Below, piece by piece: positions 57,220 to 64,000 of a stretch of DNA of 64,000 bases. The position numbers and the translations under genes were made by a program. Below the pieces are notes generated by a model. That model searched no databases. It worked only from the letters and a program-made list of their open reading frames with translations, and was not told where the DNA came from. The stretch's first letter is position 1, and every line of letters begins with the position of its first letter. The stretch is from JAGMES01 sp023128035 (GTDB taxonomy: Bacteria > Bacillota > Halanaerobiia > DY22613): assembly GCA_030627905.1 (NCBI GenBank), contig DAOVRZ010000015.1, positions 4,169 to 68,168 on the forward strand. Direction: 5' to 3'.

Positions 57220-58183
57220 TCTCAACCTCACCTCCTAGTTGGAAGAGTCCTGAACGGTGATATCCTCTGACAACTGTAAACCTATCCAGCAGTGTGCTAT
57301 TATTCTGAAACTCCCTCCTAGTGGCTATGTACGAATCAAAAAGAGGTTGCATACCTCCACCACCAAACATTACTGCATCAAGTTGAGATAGGTTAGGCCA
57401 CTTATTACCCAAAACTTTGATTATCTTCTCAACGTGTTTCCTAAAGCATTCAGCCAGAAGGTCACTGATGTCCTCCTTACTGCCATAGAGAGTCAGTAAG
57501 CCTGTCTTAACTGCATCCTCCAATTGCTCTGGGAAAAACTGCTCTCTGAACTTAACATATATCAGGTCAGCAAGGTCTTTGCAGACGTTGTACATGCCTA
57601 ATTCCTCAGTCGAACAATAGTCATCTATATACTGTAAGTTGACTATTTGAGAGAGTAGGCAAGTTCTCCAGCCCATTTCAATGATACCGACCTTCATGTT
57701 CATATATCCATCATCCATGGTCCCGAATTGGTCAAATACCTGTGAGTAAAACATTCCTTTAGATTGTAGATTCACCTTTACACCCTTGATCTTGATATTG
57801 AATTCTTTACCGCAATAAGTGAAGCTGCCGATTTGTTCTATACGCTGAATGAATTGATCTTTGAAAATAGGCTGCTCTTTATCTGGTAAACCAGTGATAA
57901 TAAAAACTTCATCCTCAGGATCTAATACCTCACCCATAGCTGCCATCATCAAAAGATATGTATTTTCATCTTCAGCACGAGGGGCAAGAGTAAAATTGGA
58001 GTGTTTGCCTTGTCGTGCAGCTTCCCCAATGATGAATTTACGACCTTCCACCTCTAAGATTTTTCCCATAACTGGCTCATTGGGATCTGTTTCCTTAACA
58101 AATGAAGGCGTGATCCTCATATCATCTTCGTTCACACAAAACTTAGTACCGATATAACCAACGTCAACACTTAGTAATTTCAT
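57158..58183 (-). CDS. ParM/StbA-like actin-type DNA segregation ATPase
   Basis: 341 residues. The actin-type phosphate-1 loop is LSVDVGYIGTKF at the N-terminus, phosphate-2 is VGIIEMGWRTCLL, and the adenosine motif is AVMFGGGGMQPLF near residue 275. Length and motif spacing match ParM/Alp proteins that form dynamic filaments to push plasmid DNA apart. In a prophage it could segregate an extrachromosomal phage genome or move it inside the cell. It is followed by the ParR-like gene in an overlapping arrangement. Confidence 0.85.
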   Translation of the reverse strand: MKLLSVDVGYIGTKFCVNEDDMRITPSFVKETDPNEPVMGKILEVEGRKFIIGEAARQGKHSNFTLAPRAEDENTYLLMMAAMGEVLDPEDEVFIITGLPDKEQPIFKDQFIQRIEQIGSFTYCGKEFNIKIKGVKVNLQSKGMFYSQVFDQFGTMDDGYMNMKVGIIEMGWRTCLLSQIVNLQYIDDYCSTEELGMYNVCKDLADLIYVKFREQFFPEQLEDAVKTGLLTLYGSKEDISDLLAECFRKHVEKIIKVLGNKWPNLSQLDAVMFGGGGMQPLFDSYIATRREFQNNSTLLDRFTVVRGYHRSGLFQLGGEVENVPNVVPIDQARREDQEMVG

Positions 58184-58482
58184 TATGCAACACTCTCCTT
58201 ATTCTGTCCTTTAATCCGATACTCTACTTTTTCAATATTATCCCTTACTTCTTCTGATAAACAAACCCTAACATTGATTTTATTATTAATCAAATCAATG
58301 TTATCAGCAATAAAACTCAAAATTTCATTAATGTTTTTAAGGTCATAAGCAGTAATATCGGTCAAATATTGATCACTACTTTTTTTGATTGATATTACTG
58401 CAGTGTTGAATCTATCAAATAACTCTAGTTCAGATTTGGCAAATTTCCACTTAATATCCTCAGGTACTATTATTTTAGTCAT
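58183..58482 (-). CDS. Hypothetical protein upstream of the actin gene, 99 residues
   Basis: The ATG at 58482 follows GGAGGTG. It starts MTKIIVPEDIKWKFAKSELE and is helical; IKKSSDQYLTDITAYDLKNI lies in the middle. Its stop touches the actin gene start. Unrecognised. Confidence 0.6.
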   Translation of the reverse strand: MTKIIVPEDIKWKFAKSELELFDRFNTAVISIKKSSDQYLTDITAYDLKNINEILSFIADNIDLINNKINVRVCLSEEVRDNIEKVEYRIKGQNKESVA

Positions 58483-58765
58483 TCTTAACACCTCCATGTA
58501 TTTTGATTTGAGCCTGAACTGTTTTCCAGTCCTCCTCCAGCATATCCATCAATCCTTCTAATTCTGACAGCTTCATCCGTTGCCAATATTTCAACCCGAA
58601 AATTTTTCGAAGTCGCTTAACGATAGGATTCTTCCAGTAGTAATAACGATTGAATATGTCACTACTAATCAAACCCGGACGACATAAACGTCCAAACGCT
58701 TGATCTTGTTTGTACTCCTGATCGATCTTTTGGTAACGCTGGCGAATCTGTTCTCTCTTAGTCAT
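58475..58765 (-). CDS. Hypothetical phage protein, 96 residues
   Basis: The ATG at 58765 is chosen with GGAGGGTG upstream. It starts MTKREQIRQRYQKIDQEYKQ, a basic helical protein. The first seven residues are shared with the next upstream gene (MTKREQI), suggesting duplicated translation-start segments. Unrecognised. Confidence 0.6.
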   Translation of the reverse strand: MTKREQIRQRYQKIDQEYKQDQAFGRLCRPGLISSDIFNRYYYWKNPIVKRLRKIFGLKYWQRMKLSELEGLMDMLEEDWKTVQAQIKIHGGVKND

Positions 58766-58778
58766 TGGTGACACCCTC

Positions 58779-59015
58779 CTAGTAATTCAGCGATAAAAGC
58801 CAGCTGGCTTTCTTTTGATCCTCTTCGTGTTCCGGAAAAGTTCTTACAAAAGCCGTAACTTGTCCGTTCCAAACGTCCGTCAGAACAAGTTTATATTTCC
58901 GTCTCTCCAGATGTCGTTGCAATGCAGATAAAAGGTTTTCGTCAAATACCTCTACATCATCAGTTTTATTAATCAGTTTGCCTGCTAGTTCTTTAATTTG
59001 TTCTCTCTTGGTCAT
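58779..59015 (-). CDS. Hypothetical phage protein, 78 residues
   Basis: The ATG at 59015 has AGAGGTG upstream. It starts MTKREQIKELAGKLINKTDD and ends with a beta segment (KYKLVLTDVWNGQVTAFVRT). It is the first gene of the leftward operon that ends with the actin pair. Confidence 0.6.
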   Translation of the reverse strand: MTKREQIKELAGKLINKTDDVEVFDENLLSALQRHLERRKYKLVLTDVWNGQVTAFVRTFPEHEEDQKKASWLLSLNY

Positions 59016-59044
59016 TCTTAACACCTCTCTTTATATAGTTGTAT

Positions 59045-59074
59045 ATAATAGAAGGAAAAAATCTAGGGCGGCAA
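59045..59074 (-). promoter_or_regulatory. Possible promoter of the leftward segregation operon
   Basis: On the minus strand TTGCCG (59074-59069), an 18-base spacer and TATTAT (59050-59045). The -35 is weak. From 59075 to 59241 no gene is seen; TTTTCCACCC occurs twice (about 59079-59103). Confidence 0.4.
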
Positions 59075-59241
59075 TATCCCAATTTTCCACCCGTTTTCCA
59101 CCCATCACAAGGTTATTGCAAGATTCAATAAAATACATTAAAATAAGAAATAAGATATAGTTTCGCGCATCTTCAAGCTTCGCAACACTTCAAAAATTAC
59201 GATACAATACACTATGATATACTATGTTAATCATATGAAAC

Positions 59242-59315
59242 ATACGTATCATGTGGAGACGGTAACGCGACTATGTTGCCGAAACTGTTGATTTTACTAG
59301 TGTTTCGGCTGTTTT
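59242..59315 (+). other. rumA-tail copy / inferred right attachment site of the prophage
   Basis: Reads, in the rumA frame, HTYHVETVTRLCCRNC-stop, then GATTTTACTAGTGTTTC. The core ATACGTATCATGTGGAG repeats the attL core with one difference. From 59250 on it is about 75-80 percent similar by eye to 63717-63781. Confidence 0.65.
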
Positions 59316-59390
59316 TGGACTTTTATACATTCGCTAAAAATAGCGATAATTACGTTGAAAAAGACCTAAAAAGGAGTATTGAAATAAGAA

Positions 59391-59819
59391 TTGCAATATG
59401 ATATGGTATGTGGGAACACGTCAGAGAAATTGAAAAAATCACTTGAAATAGAGTTATACCAATCTGAGATACATACATTAGTGTTTATTCAAGATAATAA
59501 TGAAATTAATATGACTCAGATAGCACAAAGATTAGGTGTTACTAAAGGTGCTATTTTTAAAACAATAGAAAAGTTAGAGCAGAAAGAGTTATTAAGTCGA
59601 TATAAGAAACCTGATAATAATAAAAACACCTATTTTGAACTAAGTGAAAAAGGATTATTAGCATACGAGGGGCATGAAAAATTTCATAAAGACTTTTTTG
59701 GTGAACCCCCTGAAGAAATTTTTAAATTTGTTGCTGAAAATGAAGAAACTATATTAAAAATGTTTGAATTTACAAAAGATTATTTGGTGAAACATATAGA
59801 AAAAATAGATAGTGAATAG
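59391..59819 (+). CDS. MarR-family regulator, probably N-terminally truncated
   Basis: 142 residues from a TTG. The wHTH is clear: LYQSEIHTLVFIQDNNEINM, IAQRLGVTKGAIFKTIEKLE and FELSEKGLLAYEGHE. Compared with the related regulator at 60595, the N-terminal dimerisation helix is short by about 20 residues, and the only good ribosome site (AAAAGGAG) is 17 bases from the TTG. The gene starts just after the att-like sequence, so element insertion may have removed its original 5' end. Confidence 0.75.
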   Translation: MQYDMVCGNTSEKLKKSLEIELYQSEIHTLVFIQDNNEINMTQIAQRLGVTKGAIFKTIEKLEQKELLSRYKKPDNNKNTYFELSEKGLLAYEGHEKFHKDFFGEPPEEIFKFVAENEETILKMFEFTKDYLVKHIEKIDSE

Positions 59820-59844
59820 TAATTATAAAGAAAGGATGATGATT

Positions 59845-60483
59845 ATGTTAAAAACTAACATTGACAACATTGCAAAACCTGCTAGTTCTATGATTTTAAT
59901 AGGTGTATTAAAAGGATACATTAATAATCCAATGTTATTTTTTATAAAAACTATACTAACTTTTAAAAAATTTAAAAAAACTATTAAAATGGATTTACCA
60001 AAAGAATTTATTAATTCAAATGGACTGATTGCATGGTTATATATTAGGTTAAAGAAAGAAGTAGGAAAAGAAAAGGCGTATGAAATAATTAGAGCAACAA
60101 TATTATGCTCAGGATTGGCAATTCAACAAGCTAATTTTAGAAATGTAGAGGTAGAAAGAACTTTTGAAAATTTAGTAAAATATCAGCGACGTGTTAAAGA
60201 TGAAGGCACAACAAAACTTAATCAAATGGAAGTTATTGAGCAAACAGATAATAGATATGTTTATAAAGTAACTAAATGTATGTTTTATGAGTTTTTTAAG
60301 TATTTAGATGTACCTGAATTAACAAGAATAATGTGTAGCATTGATAATGCAATATTTAATTCGTATTTGCCAGAAAAAATTACTTTTCACCGTAATGGAA
60401 TTAATAATAGGATGGTAGATGGTGCTTCTGCGTGTATGTTTGTAATGGAAAAACATGAATTATTGGATGGATGCGTGAATTAA
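59845..60483 (+). CDS. ATC hydrolase-like (L-2-amino-thiazoline-4-carboxylate hydrolase family) protein
   Basis: 212 residues from ATG 59845 behind GAAAGGATG. The C-terminal half holds YKVTKCMFYEFFKYLDVPEL, RIMCSIDNAIFNSYL and ASACMFVMEKHE, the conserved Cys-containing blocks of the ATC_hyd family. Members next to MarR genes often have unknown substrates. It is probably cotranscribed with the upstream regulator. Confidence 0.75.
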   Translation: MLKTNIDNIAKPASSMILIGVLKGYINNPMLFFIKTILTFKKFKKTIKMDLPKEFINSNGLIAWLYIRLKKEVGKEKAYEIIRATILCSGLAIQQANFRNVEVERTFENLVKYQRRVKDEGTTKLNQMEVIEQTDNRYVYKVTKCMFYEFFKYLDVPELTRIMCSIDNAIFNSYLPEKITFHRNGINNRMVDGASACMFVMEKHELLDGCVN

Positions 60484-60550
60484 TATATTAGAGTTTTCTA
60501 GTGATGATTTTGATATATATTTAAATCTATAATTATGATTGATAAAATTC

Positions 60551-60579
60551 TTGACAATATTATTAACCTGGTGTATAAT
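60551..60579 (+). promoter_or_regulatory. Sigma-A promoter for the second marR gene
   Basis: TTGACA (60551-60556), a 17-base spacer, TATAAT (60574-60579). It lies inside the longer possible frame from 60535, so the start at 60595 is the functional one. Confidence 0.8.
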
Positions 60580-60594
60580 AATGATGGTGATTAC

Positions 60595-61050
60595 ATGAAA
60601 AGTTATGAAAGAATTATTGAATTATATTTTAAATCAATAAGCGGATTTAATGAATTTGAAAGTATTCCAAGGGATTTTGGAACTGGAGATTTACTCTACA
60701 GTTCTGAAATACACACCCTGCAAGCAATTGGGAATAATGCGAATATTAATCTTACTGAACTAGCGGAAAAATTAGATATTTCAAAGAGTGGGACTTCAAA
60801 ATTCGTAAAAAAATTACTTGCGAAAGATTTGATAACAAAAAGTAAACAGTTGAGCAATAAAAAGGAAGTGGTTTTCAATCTGACGGAGAAGGGGTTGATT
60901 GCATATTTAGGACATGAAACATTCAGTAAAGAGGTGTTCAATTCAATATACAACATTCTATCCCGTCTTGATAAGAATCAAATAGATTTTTTAGAATCAT
61001 TTTTAAATGAATTGGCTTTAGAAGTTGAGAAGTTAAATAATAAACAATAA
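60595..61050 (+). CDS. MarR-family transcriptional regulator
   Basis: 151 residues from ATG 60595. Helical N-terminus (KSYERIIELYFKSISGFNEF), then the wHTH LYSSEIHTLQAIGNNANINL, LAEKLDISKSGTSKFVKKLL and FNLTEKGLIAYLGHE. It is related to the regulator at 59391. It probably controls the following flavin and membrane genes in response to a small molecule. Confidence 0.85.
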   Translation: MKSYERIIELYFKSISGFNEFESIPRDFGTGDLLYSSEIHTLQAIGNNANINLTELAEKLDISKSGTSKFVKKLLAKDLITKSKQLSNKKEVVFNLTEKGLIAYLGHETFSKEVFNSIYNILSRLDKNQIDFLESFLNELALEVEKLNNKQ

Positions 61051-61141
61051 TTAAATAGTATGTTTAAACATTTGCCAGCATAAAACTTGCTGGTAAATAA
61101 TTAAGACATTGTTAACCAGGTTAATAAAAGGAGTGATTTTT

Positions 61142-62176
61142 ATGTTGAATTCACAGGAATGGTGGAATGTTATTTCAAATTACAATCAAAGTATTTTTCC
61201 AATGCAATTGGTGGTTATGTTAGTTGGGATTATTGTAACTTTATATTTAATTTATGGATCAGAGACAAAAGCAAATGTAGCAATGAAGGGGTACTTATCT
61301 TTTTGCAACTTATGGATTGGTAGTGTTTTTTTTGTTGTCTTAGGCAAAGGGTTCCCATCACCCCTAAGACAAATTCAAGGGGCTGTATTTATTATTATAG
61401 GTATACTTTTTGCAGTTGATATTTTTACTAAGAAAATGCAGTTGGTTGTTCCCAAAAGTGGATTTAAGAGATGTATTACAATATTATTGCTTCTAATTGT
61501 TATACTTTATCCAATGATAGGAGTAGTATTAGGACGTTCATTCAATCAACTTATATATCCGGGAACACTACCTTGTGCAACAACAGCGTTTACCTTGGTT
61601 TTATTTACGGGTTCACTTCCAAAGGTTAATAAATTGATTTATTCATTATTACTCGTATGGGCTATTCCCTTTCCACCGCTTATTCAAATTCCAAAGTATC
61701 ATGTTTACGAAGATGAGATTATGTTTTTAGTTGGAATTTATTCCTTAATTGTTTTAATAATATCCATAATAAAATCTAAGAAGAATACTGATTTAAAGTC
61801 ATACAAAGAAATATTTAATATAAAAAAAGATGCAGTATTCGCAACTTCGTCTTTAGACGGTGTATCTAATATTGTGCCTATTCATTCAAAGCATTTAATT
61901 TCGAACAATAAGGTATTGATTAGTGATCAGTTTATGGATAAGACTAAAAATAATATTTTAAGTAATTCCTATGGTGTTCTTTCTATTAAAGAAGGAGATG
62001 TACTATATAAAATAAGTGGTAGATGCCAATATAAAACTTCAGGATTTTTGTATAAGATGGCAGTCAGAGGCGCTAAAAAATATGCTAAGAAGAATGCTAA
62101 GAACAAAAATATAAAGATAAATTGCAAAGGTATTGTACTTATGAATGTTGAAAAGTTTGAGATAGTAAATATATAG
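61142..62176 (+). CDS. DUF6064-like membrane protein fused to an FMN split-barrel domain
   Basis: 344 residues from ATG 61142 behind AAAGGAGTG. The first 215 residues form about seven membrane helices (QLVVMLVGIIVTLYLIYGSE etc.), as in DUF6064. The last 110 residues (DAVFATSSLDGVSNIVPIHS, DQFMDKTKNNILSNSYGVLS) resemble pyridoxamine-phosphate-oxidase-type FMN split barrels. The fusion is unusual and suggests a membrane-tethered flavoprotein. The substrate is unknown. Confidence 0.7.
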   Translation: MLNSQEWWNVISNYNQSIFPMQLVVMLVGIIVTLYLIYGSETKANVAMKGYLSFCNLWIGSVFFVVLGKGFPSPLRQIQGAVFIIIGILFAVDIFTKKMQLVVPKSGFKRCITILLLLIVILYPMIGVVLGRSFNQLIYPGTLPCATTAFTLVLFTGSLPKVNKLIYSLLLVWAIPFPPLIQIPKYHVYEDEIMFLVGIYSLIVLIISIIKSKKNTDLKSYKEIFNIKKDAVFATSSLDGVSNIVPIHSKHLISNNKVLISDQFMDKTKNNILSNSYGVLSIKEGDVLYKISGRCQYKTSGFLYKMAVRGAKKYAKKNAKNKNIKINCKGIVLMNVEKFEIVNI

Positions 62177-62188
62177 GAGGGAAACGAT

Positions 62189-62596
62189 ATGAGGAAAAAT
62201 AGAAATGATATTATTGAGTATTTAAATAAGTGCCAAAATTGTTATAGTGCAGTACTCAACAGTAATCATAAATCTGAAATTCAATTTATTAAGTTTAAAA
62301 GAATTTTTGAAAATATTATCATATTAGGTGTTAGTAATAGTGACATGAAATACTTTGATTGTACAGCCAATAAAAATATTTCAGTTGTTATTTGGAATCA
62401 AATTGAGGGTTATCAATTGAAGGGTTACAAGATATCAAAAGAAGATGAACATGAATATTGTAGTGAAATTGAGAAATTCAAAAATAGTTTTAAAGACAGT
62501 AGCATAGAGCTATCAAAGATAAGCTTAGTATTATGTTATATCAATGATATTTATAATGTCACACCAGGTAAGTTTGCTGGTAAATTAGTTAAATAA
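62189..62596 (+). CDS. Small FMN split-barrel-like protein
   Basis: 135 residues behind AGGAGGG. The central segments (FENIIILGVSNSDMKYFDCT, ISVVIWNQIEGYQLKGYKIS) follow the PPOX-type split-barrel pattern, with YNVTPGKFAGK at the end. It likely binds flavin. The gene is close behind the membrane flavoprotein. Confidence 0.6.
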   Translation: MRKNRNDIIEYLNKCQNCYSAVLNSNHKSEIQFIKFKRIFENIIILGVSNSDMKYFDCTANKNISVVIWNQIEGYQLKGYKISKEDEHEYCSEIEKFKNSFKDSSIELSKISLVLCYINDIYNVTPGKFAGKLVK

Positions 62597-62649
62597 TAAA
62601 GAGGAGAAATAAAAATTGCTATATTCCTGAAAGAGGAAATATTAGAGAA

Positions 62650-63030
62650 ATGAAATCAATAGTTGTAGATAGACCACAAATATTATGTGCTGAAATTGCA
62701 TCAACTGGACCCCTTGCAAGAAGTTTGTTTTTCTTCGGTTGGACAGAGGAACAAGCATTGGTATTTAATATAAAAAATAAAGGGCTAGTTATTTTTACAG
62801 GTTGTGGACATCCTACTTTAGAAGTTATTGTAAGTATGGTAAGGAAAATGTCTGATACAAAAATATATGCCATTGGAGGAGGCTTGCATTTTCCAATAAA
62901 AAATGGAAGAGGAGCAGAGAAAGTATTTTTATCACCACATGATTCTTGTGATTATGCGTTAGATATTTTTGAAAAAGAGTTAAATGCCAAAATATACATT
63001 TTCACTGTAGGAGAAGCGTATAAGTTATAA
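62650..63030 (+). pseudogene. Truncated metallo-beta-lactamase-fold hydrolase
   Basis: 126 residues match only the C-terminal part of an MBL hydrolase: TGPLARSLFFFGWTEEQALV, GLVIFTGCGHPTLEVIVSMV and YAIGGGLHFPI. The N-terminal HxHxDH metal motif is missing. A second deletion lies between NGRG and VFLSPHDSCDYAL, which are normally separated by more sequence. The open frame runs some 50 bases upstream without a start codon. It cannot be a working enzyme. Confidence 0.75.
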
Positions 63031-63044
63031 TAGGAGGTTTTTAT

Positions 63045-63611
63045 ATGCAATTATTTCCAGAACATTCATTTGGACTACTAAATATTTGGTGGTATCCATT
63101 GTTTTATGGAATTGTTAGTATTTTAGTTATGAATAAAATTTTAAAGGATAAGAAAAAAAGAATTCTGACATTTCCCAAATATAAAAAAGACATAGAGAAA
63201 TTTATTTCGGGATTTGTAACATTTGTTTTTGGCAAAGGGTTAATTATTTATTCGATTTTCATACCGATAAACCCATTCACATTTTATTTTTATGTTGGAA
63301 CGATTATTTATCTAGTAGGATTATTTTCATCAGTTTATGCAATGTGGACTTTTTCAAAAGTAGATTTATCAGAATCAGTAACTGATGGAATATATAAAAT
63401 ATCAAGACATCCAATGCAAGTAATGAATTTTATTATGTGGATTGGGATTGGTATAGTTTCAGAAACATGGATAGTGATTATATGTGCTCTTTTATTTGCG
63501 ATACTTTCATACCCTTCATTAAAAGCACAGGAAAAGTATTGTATAGATCAATATGGAGATAAGTATTTTGAATACATGAAGAAAACTCCAAGATATTTAT
63601 TTGTTAAGTAA
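63045..63611 (+). CDS. ICMT/PEMT-like membrane methyltransferase
   Basis: 188 residues behind AGGAGG. About four membrane helices. The C-terminal SAM-binding signature is GIYKISRHPMQVMNFIMWIG followed by QEKYCIDQYGDKYFEYMKKT, typical of isoprenylcysteine/phospholipid methyltransferase-like proteins. The substrate is unknown. A terminator follows. Confidence 0.8.
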   Translation: MQLFPEHSFGLLNIWWYPLFYGIVSILVMNKILKDKKKRILTFPKYKKDIEKFISGFVTFVFGKGLIIYSIFIPINPFTFYFYVGTIIYLVGLFSSVYAMWTFSKVDLSESVTDGIYKISRHPMQVMNFIMWIGIGIVSETWIVIICALLFAILSYPSLKAQEKYCIDQYGDKYFEYMKKTPRYLFVK

Positions 63612-63654
63612 ATTTAACGATTTTCTTTTTCTAGAGAATGGTGAACATATCTAC

Positions 63655-63679
63655 AAATAATACCGTTTGGTATTATTTT
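63655..63679 (+). terminator. Terminator after the methyltransferase gene
   Basis: AAATAATACC, loop GTTT, GGTATTATTT. The short T-run makes it moderate. Confidence 0.65.
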
Positions 63680-63691
63680 GAAGAATTTTTT

Positions 63692-63707
63692 AGTGAATAT
63701 ATTCACT
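63692..63707. repeat. 16-bp perfect palindrome
   Basis: AGTGAATATATTCACT. It lies 10 bases before the rumA-tail copy and could be a recombinase or regulator site. Confidence 0.5.
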
Positions 63708-63716
63708 ATATTTTAG

Positions 63717-63785
63717 CATGTGGAGACGGTAGTGCGACTACAACGCCAGAACCCATGATTTTACTAGTGTTTCAGCTATTTTAAT
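63717..63785 (+). other. Second rumA-tail copy: inferred outer attachment site
   Basis: It reads HVETVVRLQRQNP-stop followed by GATTTTACTAGTGTTTC, parallel to 59250-59315. This probably is the original chromosomal 3' end of the rumA-type gene displaced by the insertions. Confidence 0.6.
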
Positions 63786-64000
63786 TAGTGCTTATGAAGG
63801 GATTAATAAAAATGAACTTGCTAGATAAATATAATTACAAAGTTAATATAAAAAAATAGGTAACTATTCAGTCGAATCAACAAATTCGTACTAAATCCCA
63901 TTAAGTTTTTTACTGTTTTAATCTTTTCTTTTAATTTAAAAACACACATAAAAGTTGTTCCAAATTGGCTTGAAGTGTTGAAAATGCTGTCTTTCGCTAC
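63786..64000. other. End of window, no supported gene
   Basis: Only a 15-codon frame (63812 onward, MNLLDKYNYKVNIKK) behind GAAGGGA is visible; I do not call it a gene. The rest is AT-rich. Confidence 0.4.

Noticed and set aside
63841..64000. Possible insertion sequence end at the window edge
   Set aside because: AGGTAACTATTCAG looked IS-like, but no transposase frame or inverted partner is inside the window.

Overview
The window looks like the chromosome of a low-GC, anaerobic-type Firmicute carrying an integrated siphovirus prophage. A small secreted protein that ends like an outer-membrane barrel (3390-3818), together with the gene repertoire, is compatible with a diderm lineage such as Halanaerobiales. 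That placement is inference; no rRNA is present to test it.

Left chromosomal part (1-20.8 kb). The 3' end of a PcrA/UvrD helicase gene is followed by ligA, an RmlD-like reductase, a barrel-like envelope protein, a LysM/M23 peptidase, a radical SAM protein, a PhoH-type PIN-ATPase, and gatC-gatA-gatB for Gln-tRNA amidation. An accessory stretch follows: a long imperfect palindrome, a DUF3696-type AAA ATPase paired with a protein having a PLD-like (MIT_C-like) C-terminus, a second radical SAM protein, and an AAA/PD-(D/E)XK protein. A MATE transporter, a CPBP protease-like membrane protein, an unannotated 51-residue protein and an RumA-type rRNA methyltransferase complete this part.

Prophage (about 20.74-59.26 kb). 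It sits at the 3' end of the rumA gene: a core shared by rumA and position 59242 brackets 38.5 kb and keeps the rumA reading frame on both sides. From left to right it holds a tyrosine integrase and HTH protein (-), a TPR receptor with a secreted tandem pro-peptide gene, a convergent repressor, and divergent promoters. A rightward early operon follows (Cro-like and excisionase-like HTH proteins, antirepressor, YopX-like pair, replication protein, metallopeptidase, VRR-NUC nuclease, zinc-finger proteins). Next come a late sigma-like regulator, HNH, TerS/TerL, HK97-type portal, protease and capsid, connectors, tail genes with a frameshifted chaperone pair, tape measure, tail tip and fibre. Lysis genes surround a lipoprotein cargo gene. 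The right end has a second cargo block with its own palindromic promoter and a leftward operon encoding a ParM-like actin, a ParR-like partner and five 11-bp iterons.

Right flank (59.3-63.8 kb). A small island contains two MarR regulators, an ATC-hydrolase-like protein, FMN split-barrel proteins, a decayed metallo-beta-lactamase and an ICMT-like methyltransferase. It is closed by another copy of the rumA-tail sequence, suggesting two elements stacked in one attachment site.

Most notable observations: (1) a probable phage peptide-signalling pair (22.7-23.8 kb) in which two DPGDGAEPE copies differ only at synonymous sites; (2) a phage actin-type segregation module with a helically phased centromere-like array; (3) three early phage proteins ending in a QISLF-like sequence resembling the sliding-clamp binding motif; (4) nested rumA-tail attachment sites; (5) an AAA/PLD-like pair that may be a defence system. 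Several genes are frameshifted, two of them in G-runs, so assembly error must be kept in mind.
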